Source of the DNA: an uncultured Mycoplasmatota bacterium
GTDB lineage: Bacteria; Bacillota_I; Bacilli_A; Izemoplasmatales; Izemoplasmataceae
DNA length: 45,756 nucleotides
Reading direction: 5' to 3'
Assembly: GCA_913057225.1 (NCBI GenBank)
Contig: CAJXNT010000006.1
Coordinates: 1-45,756 of the forward strand
Shown: in pieces, positions 24,762 to 32,689 of the stretch
Layout of the letters: every line of letters starts with the position of its first letter
Numbering within the stretch: position 1 is the first letter of the stretch
Notes under the pieces: model-generated
Databases searched by the model: none
What the model was told of the DNA's origin: nothing
The model's input: only the letters and a program-made list of their open reading frames with translations
Program-made: the position numbers and the translations under genes

Positions 24762-26312
24762 TTATTGGTCCTCCTTGCGACGAAGTGCAATGTAGGCGCC
24801 CGCTAAGAGCGGTAAACCTGCAAAGAGTGTAATCGGTAAGATGGTTTCGCTTGCCGTGGCAGTGTCCGCACATGGATCGACCACGGTGACGGTGATGGTT
24901 TCTTCGGCGACATTGCCAAAGCGGTCATGCGCTTCTAACACAATTTCATACTCGCCGGCTTCACGGGTTGAAAGGTATCCTGCGCCCTCTTTAACGCGCG
25001 CGTTGTATAGAGGTAAGTTTTCACCGTAGAAGTTTTCAGTGGCCCGGAATGTGGGCAGTGAATAACGATCGCCGAGTTCAAGTTCGACATCCGTGGCCCC
25101 AATGATGGTGATGGTGGGTGCTTCGGATGGCACGGAGAAATCAAATTCAGCTGGCAGATCGCCTTCGTTTTTCAAGTACGTCATCGTGTAAGTTTCGTTT
25201 CTATCGAGCTCGTCTTCAAAAATCAACATGAATTCAGCCACCGATTCGACACCTTTTTCATAAGAGATGTTGTTGATGGCGACTTCATTGCCTGCCGAGT
25301 CCACAACACTGAACCATGAGGCATCGAAGACATCATTGAGCACGCTATCAACCTCTTCGGCCACTTGAACGGGTTTGTTGAAGTTAAGGAGTAAGGATTT
25401 GGTATCTTCAAGTTGGCCCGTTTCAACTTCAAAGGCATTGGCAATCGCATCAAATTCTTCAAACGTATCATAGAAATCTGGCGCGAGCCCAATGTAGAAG
25501 AGATTACGGAATCCAGACCCTTTCAAGTCCGTGACATCCACAAAGAGATCTTCTTCCCATTGTTTGTCCCAAGCGTCGGTCCGGACGATGAAGCCAATTT
25601 CATCGGCCGCATCTTCCCCGATGGAGAAGAACGCAATGCGATACATTTCTTCACCGACGGTGCCTCCATCCACATCTAAGGCTGCTTGGAAAGGTACGCC
25701 CGTATCATTGGCGGGTGCACTTCCGCCCGTTCCGGTATCCCAGGTCCAAAGGTTCCAACCTTCGTAACTTTCAGCCGGATCGTAATACACGATGGCCAAG
25801 GTTCCATAGCCATCTCGCATCGGTCCATGCACTTCATCTTGATAGATGACTTCGTTCATCCCTTCATAGACAAAGACATGTTTGACACCGTTTTCATCAA
25901 ATCCAACAAATTCACCATCTTGCTTGACGATGATTTCTTTGTTGGCTTTGTCGCCACCTGTGGCAGGAATTAATCCATCACGGTCGTTTTGACCGTTCCC
26001 CCAGGCGTCGCCATACCGTAAGATGAGTCCAATGGTATCCCCAGCATCTTCATCGACGTAGATTTCAAAGTATCCACCGAATTCATCGGTGCCTTCTAAG
26101 GCCACGGGAGCCTGTGAGCCATTGGTCCCGGTGTTCCAAGTCCAAACATTACGGCCGTCATAGTCGCCATCCCAGCGATGATAATGGACTACGACTTTAC
26201 GATCTGTGGGAGCTTCACCATCCTCATGACCATCGGCCAAAACCGGGGTCAGCGTGGAAAAAAGCCCAAACACAAATGCTAAGACCGCAATAAATTGCAG
26301 TGCTTTTTTCAT
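24762..26312 (-). CDS. Membrane-anchored starch-binding protein with two CBM41-like modules, no catalytic domain
   Basis: A 516-residue surface protein. Signal peptide 1-26 (cleavage near VLADG); two CBM41-like modules at about 38-160 (VVVHYHRWDGDYDGRNVWTW) and about 168-285 (LAIVYYDPAESYEGWNLWTW), each with a conserved W-x-W pair (W57/W59, W189/W191) of the kind that stacks on glucan rings; an Ig-like module about 300-395; a second Ig-like module about 398-478; then a membrane helix (LPITLFAGLPLLAGAYIAL) and RRKEDQ. No GH13 motif is present. It probably holds starch at the cell surface and passes products to MalE. The malE ribosome binding site is in its last codons and the genes are two bases apart, so they are tightly coupled. 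Start chosen at ATG 26310-26312 with AGGAGG 6 bases upstream. Confidence 0.85.
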   Translation of the reverse strand: MKKALQFIAVLAFVFGLFSTLTPVLADGHEDGEAPTDRKVVVHYHRWDGDYDGRNVWTWNTGTNGSQAPVALEGTDEFGGYFEIYVDEDAGDTIGLILRYGDAWGNGQNDRDGLIPATGGDKANKEIIVKQDGEFVGFDENGVKHVFVYEGMNEVIYQDEVHGPMRDGYGTLAIVYYDPAESYEGWNLWTWDTGTGGSAPANDTGVPFQAALDVDGGTVGEEMYRIAFFSIGEDAADEIGFIVRTDAWDKQWEEDLFVDVTDLKGSGFRNLFYIGLAPDFYDTFEEFDAIANAFEVETGQLEDTKSLLLNFNKPVQVAEEVDSVLNDVFDASWFSVVDSAGNEVAINNISYEKGVESVAEFMLIFEDELDRNETYTMTYLKNEGDLPAEFDFSVPSEAPTITIIGATDVELELGDRYSLPTFRATENFYGENLPLYNARVKEGAGYLSTREAGEYEIVLEAHDRFGNVAEETITVTVVDPCADTATASETILPITLFAGLPLLAGAYIALRRKEDQ

Positions 26313-26362
26313 CAAATTCCTCCTAAATTTTCCGTTTCGGAATAGAGTTTTTCTACACCTTA

Positions 26363-26391
26363 AATATATCAAAACCCCTTCGCAATGTAAA
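26363..26391 (-). promoter_or_regulatory. Promoter of the starch-binding protein-malEFG operon
   Basis: On the minus strand TTTACA (26386-26391), 17-base spacer ending in TGA, TATATT (26363-26368): both a good -35 and an extended -10. The leader is about 45 bases. Confidence 0.75.
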
Positions 26392-26399
26392 CGTTTTTA
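26386..26399. promoter_or_regulatory. LacI-family operator candidate overlapping the malEFG -35 box
   Basis: TGTAAACGTTTTTA, one fixed position off the TGWAANCGNTNWCA consensus. It covers the -35 hexamer, so a bound repressor would block RNA polymerase. Confidence 0.55.
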
Positions 26400-26427
26400 T
26401 AGAATTTGTCATACAAAAGAATAAACA

Positions 26428-26441
26428 TGGAAACGGTTACA
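26428..26441. promoter_or_regulatory. Second LacI-family operator candidate upstream of malEFG
   Basis: TGGAAACGGTTACA, one mismatch to the consensus, 42 bases (four helical turns) centre to centre from the 26386-26399 site. That spacing puts both on one face of the DNA, allowing a loop or cooperative binding. Confidence 0.55.
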
Positions 26442-26471
26442 TATGAGCACGTCTAAAAGCCCAATCGGGTC

Positions 26472-26501
26472 AAAAAAAAGAACGCTCTTATATGGCGTTC
26501 T
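26472..26501 (-). terminator. Intrinsic terminator after the DUF1189 gene
   Basis: On the minus strand AGAACGC-CATATAAGA-GCGTTCT followed by TTTTTTT, 10 bases after the stop codon. It separates the amylase/DUF1189 unit from the malEFG promoter. Confidence 0.85.
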
Positions 26502-26510
26502 GGAAAGGGG

Positions 26511-27326
26511 TTATGAGACGGTGATTTCTGGGTCTTTTCGCCGGTATAAGACATACACGAAAAAGGGCGTTAAGAAATTATAAACCAGACTGGAAAACGC
26601 ACTCAAGCCGAACAGACCGATGATTAAATTGACGATGCCAGGCACGGTCGAAGCGAGCACAAAGAGTTTCACCATATCAACGTATTTCGGTAAATCATAA
26701 ATGGTCAACTTAAAGAGCATCGCAAACCCCGCCAACGTAAAGAGTAAAATCACATTGGTGAGGATGTAGCCCCCCACGAAAATGAGGGTGAGGGGAAGCG
26801 CAAAAAAGGGTCTGAGTGAGGGATAAAAGCCATTGAACATCACCGTGTAGACGTCTTCGGGTGCCGAGGCATTTAAGTCTTGAAACGGGGTGTAATCAAA
26901 CCCGCGGTAGTCCATGGTGAGGGTGGCGTCGTTAATGACCAGTTCCGCCGTTTGACGGCGCATCAGTAGTTGATTGGCTGAGGCTTCTTGCGTATCAGGC
27001 GCATTGATAAAGACCTCGATGACTTGATCATTGACCGAAAACGAGGCCTGATAGACCGCTTCGGACTCGCAGATCAACTCTTCATTGACAATCTCACAAT
27101 TTTCCGGAAGCCCGCTTAACCCCTCGGCATCGGTGAGGCGAATTCCAAGCAGCGTTTGAATGCTGGAATCGAGTTGAAAAATGGAATAGGTGAGGGGAAT
27201 GAACATGATGAGATTGAGCAAGAAAAAATAGAGCAGAAAGGTTCTCAACCGACCTTTAAGCAGTGAAAAACTATCGGGACTAAAGGTGAGTGCCTTTTTA
27301 AATAAAGTCCCCAGCGTGTTATTCAT
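26511..27326 (-). CDS. DUF1189 family membrane protein (MalA/MdxA-like)
   Basis: A 271-residue protein with a hydrophobic segment near 28-52 (TFLLYFFLLNLIMFIPLTYSI), an outer region about 55-170, and three or four helices from about 175 to the end. This layout and the opening LFKKALTFSPDSFSLLKGRLRTFLLYF fit DUF1189, which includes the maltodextrin-locus protein of Bacillus subtilis (YvdJ/MalA), of unknown mechanism. Its start overlaps the amylase gene by eight bases, supporting a shared role in glucan use. Confidence 0.72.
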   Translation of the reverse strand: MNNTLGTLFKKALTFSPDSFSLLKGRLRTFLLYFFLLNLIMFIPLTYSIFQLDSSIQTLLGIRLTDAEGLSGLPENCEIVNEELICESEAVYQASFSVNDQVIEVFINAPDTQEASANQLLMRRQTAELVINDATLTMDYRGFDYTPFQDLNASAPEDVYTVMFNGFYPSLRPFFALPLTLIFVGGYILTNVILLFTLAGFAMLFKLTIYDLPKYVDMVKLFVLASTVPGIVNLIIGLFGLSAFSSLVYNFLTPFFVYVLYRRKDPEITVS

Positions 27327-28914
27327 GATTGACCTTTAAAATCGCCGTACTGCGAGCCGGTACATCGCCCTCAAACGTGCCATAGATGACGTCATACGTT
27401 CCTTCAACCGCGGCGGTTTGGACTTCTTCGGAAACGTTATGAAGGACCAACAATGTCTCGCCTTCAAACGACCGGTAAAAGCCTTGAAGCCCGGGATGAT
27501 TGCCTTCATACGCGGTAATATCTCCGTATTTTAAGGCCGGTTCGTCAAGTCTAAGATGCAGCATCGAGCGATAGGTGTGATAAAGAGAATTCGGATCATC
27601 CATTTGTTCATCTACGCGGGCGACGGCTTGGTTGGGGGTATCCACATAATCATAATCATCCACGGTCCAGGTCGTGAGTCGCTCATCGTCCCATAAAAAT
27701 GGGGTCCGCACCGTGGCATCCCAAAGCGGCGGGGCAAAGGCGCGCTCGCCCGCCATCCCCAGTTCTTCTCCGTAGTAAATAAAGGGACTTCCTGGGACCG
27801 ATAAAAGCATTTCAGCCGCGAGCTTAAGCCCTTCCAGGTCTTGACCAATGTTCGGATAGCCCGGTTCAGAGGCGCCGGCGAGGCGGTTTTGATCGTGATT
27901 TCTTAGGAATGGACTTTGCACGGCCGTGGCATTTTGCGCCAAGGCATTTTCATGCCAGTCGATGACATCGTCAACATACGAACGGGAAAACCCTTGATTG
28001 ACCGCATTGACGACGGCGTTGCCATAATCAAAATGAAACACCGAATCAATGGCCGGATAAAACGCTTGATAAATGGAGGCGGTGTCCCAGACTTCACCGA
28101 CGATGAAGGCGTCTTCATCGTGAGCTTTGACTTGGAAAGAAAAATATTCCAACTGGAATAAGCTTTCATCCAAACTGGCCGTCCCCGCAGGGAGTTCATT
28201 GACACTGAATAAATGAATGGCCGCATCAATGCGGAATCCATCCACCCCTTTATCGAGCCAATAGGTCGCCACATTGACCATTTCATCGACCACGTCAGGG
28301 TTGGACCAATTGAGATCGGGCATGTATCCGCCAAACACCCCCGCATAATACGTGTTTTCGCCGGCCGCATGCCAGATGGTTTGGCCCCAGGCGCCGGTTT
28401 GACCAACGCGGTCGTCGGAGGCGGGAATGCGGCGGTAATAATCTTGATACTCAGGATCCCCCGCCATGAATGCTTCAAACCAGGGATGGGAATCGGATGA
28501 GTGATTCATCACAAAATCGATGATCACATCAATGCCGGCTTCATCCGCGGCCGCGAGAAACGATTCAAAATCCGCAAGCGTCCCATAATCTTCATGCACG
28601 GCGTAATAATCGTCCACATCATAGCCATGATAGGAGGGACTCGGATGGATGGGCATCAGCCATAACGCTTCAATGCCGAGATCGACAAAATAATCCAACG
28701 AGTTTTCAAGCCCGATAAAATCCCCAATGCCATCGCCATTGCCATCGGCGAAACTGCGAACGAACACTTGGTAGTAATTTTGCACGCGGGGGTCGCCCAC
28801 GGGATCCGTAGGCACGGGGTCTTGAATCGAATCTTCAGGGGTTTCACACGCGAATAATGTGAGCGATGCGCTTAATAGGATACCGATATAAACTATGGTT
28901 TTAAGCCATTTCAT
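27319..28914 (-). CDS. GH13 alpha-amylase lipoprotein
   Basis: A 531-residue surface amylase that cuts alpha-1,4 bonds of starch outside the cell. The signal ends in lipobox LFAC with cysteine 23, followed by a proline/acid linker to about residue 43. Catalytic domain: FVRSFADGNGDGIGDFIG, IIDFVMNHSSDSHPWF, nucleophile D230 (GFRIDAAIHLF), acid/base E274 (IVGEVWD), D341 (LRNHDQNR). SPFIYYGEELGMAG is typical. The gene overlaps the upstream phosphodiesterase gene by four bases (ATGA) and DUF1189 by eight, so it is inside the trkA-rdgB transcription unit rather than under the malEFG promoter. A cell-surface cyclodextrinase or glucosidase is possible but less likely. Confidence 0.9.
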   Translation of the reverse strand: MKWLKTIVYIGILLSASLTLFACETPEDSIQDPVPTDPVGDPRVQNYYQVFVRSFADGNGDGIGDFIGLENSLDYFVDLGIEALWLMPIHPSPSYHGYDVDDYYAVHEDYGTLADFESFLAAADEAGIDVIIDFVMNHSSDSHPWFEAFMAGDPEYQDYYRRIPASDDRVGQTGAWGQTIWHAAGENTYYAGVFGGYMPDLNWSNPDVVDEMVNVATYWLDKGVDGFRIDAAIHLFSVNELPAGTASLDESLFQLEYFSFQVKAHDEDAFIVGEVWDTASIYQAFYPAIDSVFHFDYGNAVVNAVNQGFSRSYVDDVIDWHENALAQNATAVQSPFLRNHDQNRLAGASEPGYPNIGQDLEGLKLAAEMLLSVPGSPFIYYGEELGMAGERAFAPPLWDATVRTPFLWDDERLTTWTVDDYDYVDTPNQAVARVDEQMDDPNSLYHTYRSMLHLRLDEPALKYGDITAYEGNHPGLQGFYRSFEGETLLVLHNVSEEVQTAAVEGTYDVIYGTFEGDVPARSTAILKVNHE

Positions 28915-29417
28915 GCACTGCCTCGTTTCGTAAATGAGTGGGTAAAAAGTGGATTGCCGTGTACATCTTTGACCGTCAAGGTGGCGTCACGGTCTTTTAG
29001 TTTTAAGACGCCATAACTCTCGGGCGTTTGACTCCTTGAATGGGAGATGGCTCCCGGATTGATGAGCCAGCCACCCGTCACTTCCTGCACGCGGGCCACA
29101 TGGGTGTGTCCGTGAAAAAGGAGGTCTGCTTGATGCTGGGTTAAGCGTTGATACAGCCCATGGTCGGAACGCTCGACGTGTTCTAAATGCCCGTGAGTAA
29201 AGACCAGTTTCCAGGGCGTTTTTTCCCAGACTTGAAAGGCTTGGCCGGGATCTAAAAAGGCGTTTCCATGAATGATGACATCAAGCGTGGGAAAATCCGC
29301 CGGGGGAAGTTCCAAATCTCCGAGTGAAATCGCCTGGTCATACGTTTCTTTATCCAGGATTTTTTTTAGGCGGGCGCGGTGGCCATGGACATCTGAAAGA
29401 ATGAGTAACGTGGTCAT
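28911..29417 (-). CDS. Metallophosphoesterase, YfcE/MJ0936 family
   Basis: A 168-residue binuclear metal phosphodiesterase. Metal-binding motifs: ILSDVHGH at residues 6-13, SLGDLE at about 31-36, IHGNAFLD near 49, FTHGHLEH near 75-82, LFHGHTHVA near 99-107. Similar genes (ysnB in Bacillus) lie next to rdgB, as here; the start overlaps the end of rdgB by four bases. Physiological substrate unknown. Confidence 0.9.
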   Translation of the reverse strand: MTTLLILSDVHGHRARLKKILDKETYDQAISLGDLELPPADFPTLDVIIHGNAFLDPGQAFQVWEKTPWKLVFTHGHLEHVERSDHGLYQRLTQHQADLLFHGHTHVARVQEVTGGWLINPGAISHSRSQTPESYGVLKLKDRDATLTVKDVHGNPLFTHSFTKRGSA

Positions 29418-29998
29418 AGAGTGGTTTTGAGGTGCTGAATGAGTTTTTTGGCGGCGGCGTGACGGTGGGAAACGCTGGCTTTGGCTTCAGGCCCCATTTC
29501 GGCGAAGGTTTTTGCCGATCCCACGGGGATAAAAATCGGATCGTACCCATGGCCGGTATCGCCCGCTTCTTCCGTATGAATGTATCCGGGGCACAGCCCT
29601 TTAAATAGGGTGATCGCTCCGTCGGGGGTTTTGAGGGCGATGACGGCCACAAACGTCGCTGAACGATCTTGAATGCCTTTCATGGCATTGAGTACTTTTC
29701 GGTTGTTGGCGCGGGCATCATCGAGGCCCGAATAACGTCTTGAATAAATGCCTGGGGCGCCTTCGAGTGCGTCAATCATGAGGCCGGAATCTTCCGCAAA
29801 AATATACTGGTCTTTAAGCGGCACTTGATTCACTTTCTGGATGGCATTCGCCTCAAAGGAATCGCCATCTTCTAGCAAAAGCCCTTTAAAACTGGGATCA
29901 AGGGGATCCAGGTTTAAAGGGAGTGATTTGAATAGATGCAAGTACTCTTGAAATTTATGACGGTTGTAAGACACCAGAGTGATGCGGCTACTTTTCAT
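29414..29998 (-). CDS. rdgB: dITP/XTP pyrophosphatase (RdgB/HAM1 family)
   Basis: A 194-residue enzyme that hydrolyses non-canonical purine nucleotides to the monophosphate, cleansing the nucleotide pool. The opening ITLVSYNRHKFQEY replaces the usual ATxNxxK; the core FAEDSGLMIDALEGAPGIYSRRYSG, GYDPIFIPVGSAKTFAEM and the terminal SHRHAAAKKL are all present. It overlaps trkA by 11 bases and the phosphodiesterase by four. Confidence 0.92.
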   Translation of the reverse strand: MKSSRITLVSYNRHKFQEYLHLFKSLPLNLDPLDPSFKGLLLEDGDSFEANAIQKVNQVPLKDQYIFAEDSGLMIDALEGAPGIYSRRYSGLDDARANNRKVLNAMKGIQDRSATFVAVIALKTPDGAITLFKGLCPGYIHTEEAGDTGHGYDPIFIPVGSAKTFAEMGPEAKASVSHRHAAAKKLIQHLKTTL

Positions 29999-30698
29999 CG
30001 CTATCGGTTTTACACCAATCCTTAATAAAGGTTTTCATTTCTTGATTGGATCCAAAGAGCCATAGTGTGGCTTCGGCATTAATGTTAACGTCTTCGCCGG
30101 GTAAATACACCGAATTGTCTTGTTGGATGGCAATCAAGTCCACATTGGCTTGGTTTTCCGCGCGAATTTTTTGTCTGAGCGTCGTGGCGTTAATGTGGGA
30201 GACTTCTTGGCCCGACATTTCACTGACACACATGGGCACGGCAAAGAATGAATGTTGGTCGCCCAAATCGTAATAATCGACCACTTTGGGGCCGGTGGCG
30301 AGGCGGCTGGCCACATTGCGTCCCGTGACTTTTTCGGGGAACACGGTGTCCTTGACGCCAATTTTTTGCAAGACTTTTTCGTGGTAATCGTTTTGGACTT
30401 TGACGGTGAGTTTATTCACGCCCAGTTCCAATAAAATCATCGACGTCATGATCGAACTTTGGATGTCATCGCCAATGGCGACAATCACGTGATCGATGTC
30501 TTTAATCCCCACTTCTTTCAAGGATGATATATCGGTCGAATCGATGGTCGCGGCATGGGTGACTTTTTTGGAAATGCGTTGAATGCGGTCTGGGTCTTTA
30601 TCCAGAACGAGGATATCGAGTTCTTGTTCTAACAGTTCATTGACGACGCTCTCGCCGAAGCGGCCGAGGCCAATCACTGCGAATGATTTTTTTGCCAT
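29988..30698 (-). CDS. ktrA: Potassium channel regulatory subunit (TrkA/KtrA family)
   Basis: A 236-residue cytoplasmic RCK protein: an N-terminal Rossmann domain with VIGLGRFGESVV at residues 8-19 and a C-terminal RCK_C/TrkA_C domain from about 150. It would gate a KtrB/TrkH-type potassium channel in response to bound nucleotide. The channel gene is not in the window. It is the first gene of a unit with rdgB, the phosphodiesterase, the amylase and DUF1189. Confidence 0.9.
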   Translation of the reverse strand: MAKKSFAVIGLGRFGESVVNELLEQELDILVLDKDPDRIQRISKKVTHAATIDSTDISSLKEVGIKDIDHVIVAIGDDIQSSIMTSMILLELGVNKLTVKVQNDYHEKVLQKIGVKDTVFPEKVTGRNVASRLATGPKVVDYYDLGDQHSFFAVPMCVSEMSGQEVSHINATTLRQKIRAENQANVDLIAIQQDNSVYLPGEDVNINAEATLWLFGSNQEMKTFIKDWCKTDSDEK

Positions 30699-30735
30699 AC
30701 TTTTCCCTCAATTTAAGGTGACATCTAGCGCTCAA

Positions 30736-30765
30736 ATTATATCATAGGCACGCTTTCGATGTCTA
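30736..30765 (-). promoter_or_regulatory. Promoter of the trkA-rdgB-amylase unit
   Basis: On the minus strand TAGACA (30760-30765), 18-base spacer ending TGA, TATAAT (30736-30741): 5 of 6 at -35 and a perfect extended -10. Confidence 0.75.
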
Positions 30766-30777
30766 TGAAGGCTCGTA

Positions 30778-30786
30778 TGCTACACT
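30778..30786 (+). promoter_or_regulatory. Extended -10 promoter of the CPBP protease gene, leaderless
   Basis: TGCTACACT. The same nine bases occur at 36576-36584 before the pyrophosphatase gene. Only six bases separate it from the ATG at 30793, so transcription should begin at or within a base or two of the start codon. Confidence 0.55.
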
Positions 30787-30792
30787 AGACGC

Positions 30793-31530
30793 ATGAAAAA
30801 TATCGTCCGTTTGGAAGTGTTTAAAGCGTTGGCCATCTATCTGCTGGCCACGATTGTATTAATTACCGTACAGACCGTTCTTTTTGCCGTCAATCCGGAC
30901 CTGTTTGACGGCGCCATGCGGGAAGGTCAACTGCTTACCTTGCTCAATTTAGGGTGGTATGCAGTGATTACCCTTGCCTTTATTTGGGTCTTTAAAAACG
31001 CCTTAAGCGATGAATGGCGTGCGTTTAAAAATGCCGGCCAGCGGACGGCGTGGTCATGGGTCTTGCAAGGCGTCATTGTCATGTATCTCATTCAACTTGG
31101 GGTGGGGCTCATCCTCAATGCCACCGGGCTTTTTGAAGTCAGTGAAAATCAAGCGATATTGGTCGGGTTTTTGGAAATGAATCTCACCACCCAACTGGCG
31201 GTGGCGGCCTTTGGCATTTTTTTAGCACCGTTCACGGAAGAGTTCTTATTTCGCCGCAGCATCTTTAACTATTTGCAAAAAAAAGGACCGCGGGCGGCGG
31301 CCATCATTCTCTCAAGCATCTTGTTTGGGTTTTTACATGCGGTCACAGAAATTACGAACGTGCAGGTCATCATTCCCTACGTCGTCATCGGCATCGTCTT
31401 GCAACTTTATTATATAAGGTCTGGCAGTCTCTTTGTGACCGTGGCCATGCATGCGATTTACAACGCCATCAGCATCGGCCTCATTCTCTTGGCCAACACG
31501 ATTCAAATGGTCCCCGATCTCCCCGTTTAA
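30793..31530 (+). CDS. CPBP family intramembrane metalloprotease
   Basis: A 245-residue membrane protein with about six to seven helices and the three CPBP/Abi motifs: FTEEFLFRRSIF (about residues 146-157), the FGFLHA histidine near 182 and HAIYNA near 222. Members cleave or process membrane proteins, peptides or prenylated substrates; the glutamates and histidines bind zinc. No ribosome binding site is seen before the ATG, and the -10 box ends six bases upstream, so the message may be leaderless. It converges with the ankyrin gene, overlapping it by four bases. Substrate unknown. Confidence 0.88.
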   Translation: MKNIVRLEVFKALAIYLLATIVLITVQTVLFAVNPDLFDGAMREGQLLTLLNLGWYAVITLAFIWVFKNALSDEWRAFKNAGQRTAWSWVLQGVIVMYLIQLGVGLILNATGLFEVSENQAILVGFLEMNLTTQLAVAAFGIFLAPFTEEFLFRRSIFNYLQKKGPRAAAIILSSILFGFLHAVTEITNVQVIIPYVVIGIVLQLYYIRSGSLFVTVAMHAIYNAISIGLILLANTIQMVPDLPV

Positions 31531-32669
31531 TTCAAATAATTTTTCAGGGCCGGATGTTTCTCCACGTAACTTTTTTCAAGGGGCGATAAATCGCTTAATG
31601 CCCCATGTTTTTTAAGGACTTCCAACGCTGAAGATTGTTTAAAAAGTAGCACCGTCATCCCTAAGGAAAGTCCGTGTGTTTGAAAGGCATCGGTGGGGTG
31701 GTCATTTGTCAAAAGCGCGTCAATTAGGTACGCGTCTTGCGCCATCACCGCGTAAAAGAGCGCACTTTTGCCGTAGCCATCATAAAGCGGCTCAAAGGTG
31801 CGTTTTTTAATCATCACCAGCGCCCGGTCGATGTCGCCGGTGCGGATGGCGTGATGCAAGGGACATTTTAACCGGTACGCCACATTCGCTTGCAGTCTTG
31901 GAAATGTCTCAAAGAGGGTCGTCAGTTCAACGTCCATGGAGCGGGCGGCCATCGACTCAGGACTTTCTTCAAAATGATCTTTCAGTGAAGGTTCGAGCCC
32001 TAAATCCAGCAGCCGTTGAACCATCGGCACATGCCGTTTTTTCGTCGCGATATGCAGTGGGCTTTGATGGTGAATGTTGAGCGCATACGGAGACACACCG
32101 GCGTCGAGTAACACCTCAAACAGCCTGAGATCGCCCAAACTGGCCACTTCATGCATGAGCGAATGGTGTTGGTCGTTGAGATGATGCACCCAAGCCCCGG
32201 CTTCAATGAAGCGGTTTAAGATGGATTTTTTGCGGCCTCTTAAGGCATAAAAAAGCACATTATCCCCCATCGAATCTAAGGCGCCTAAAGACGCCCCAGC
32301 GTTCAATAATACCTCGATGATTTCATGGGCCCCTTTGGCGGCGGCCAGCATCAATGGGGTTTGTTTGTGCGCGTTGGACATCCGTAAATCGGCCCCCGCA
32401 CTCAGGAGCGCTTGAATGCTTCTGAGATCGCCAATGCGCGCGGCCACATGGAGGGGTGTTTCGTATTGATAATTGGTATGATTGACCGATAAACCGGCAT
32501 CCAATAAAAATTCAAGGGCTCTAAAACTTTGGGATTTGACCGCATAAAAAAGAAGCGTTTGCTCCCGGGTGTCCACCCCGGTTAACGCCTGGTCTTCGGC
32601 GAGAATCTTAAGCGCTTCAACATCGTTATTTTTGGTGGCTTTAATCAGGCTGGCGGCTAAAGGTTGCAC
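31527..32669 (-). CDS. Ankyrin-repeat protein
   Basis: A 380-residue protein made of about nine or ten ankyrin repeats, with clear copies such as ETPLHVAARIGDLRSIQALLSAGADL, QTPLMLAAAKGAHEIIEVLLNAGAS and QSPLHIATKKRHVPMVQRLLDLGL. No signal peptide or other domain, so it is probably a cytoplasmic protein-binding scaffold. The start is GTG 32667-32669 with GAGG about 9 bases upstream; nearby ATGs are out of frame. Chromosomal neighbours are housekeeping and give no partner. Confidence 0.85.
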   Translation of the reverse strand: MQPLAASLIKATKNNDVEALKILAEDQALTGVDTREQTLLFYAVKSQSFRALEFLLDAGLSVNHTNYQYETPLHVAARIGDLRSIQALLSAGADLRMSNAHKQTPLMLAAAKGAHEIIEVLLNAGASLGALDSMGDNVLFYALRGRKKSILNRFIEAGAWVHHLNDQHHSLMHEVASLGDLRLFEVLLDAGVSPYALNIHHQSPLHIATKKRHVPMVQRLLDLGLEPSLKDHFEESPESMAARSMDVELTTLFETFPRLQANVAYRLKCPLHHAIRTGDIDRALVMIKKRTFEPLYDGYGKSALFYAVMAQDAYLIDALLTNDHPTDAFQTHGLSLGMTVLLFKQSSALEVLKKHGALSDLSPLEKSYVEKHPALKNYLN

Positions 32670-32689
32670 CCATCATCACCTCTAAAAAA

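Noticed and set aside
24762-26312. A truncated pullulanase (pseudogene) reading of the twin-CBM41 protein
   Set aside because: It has its own signal peptide, intact frame, Ig-like modules and membrane anchor, strong promoter and coupled downstream gene; nothing suggests loss of a catalytic domain by frameshift.
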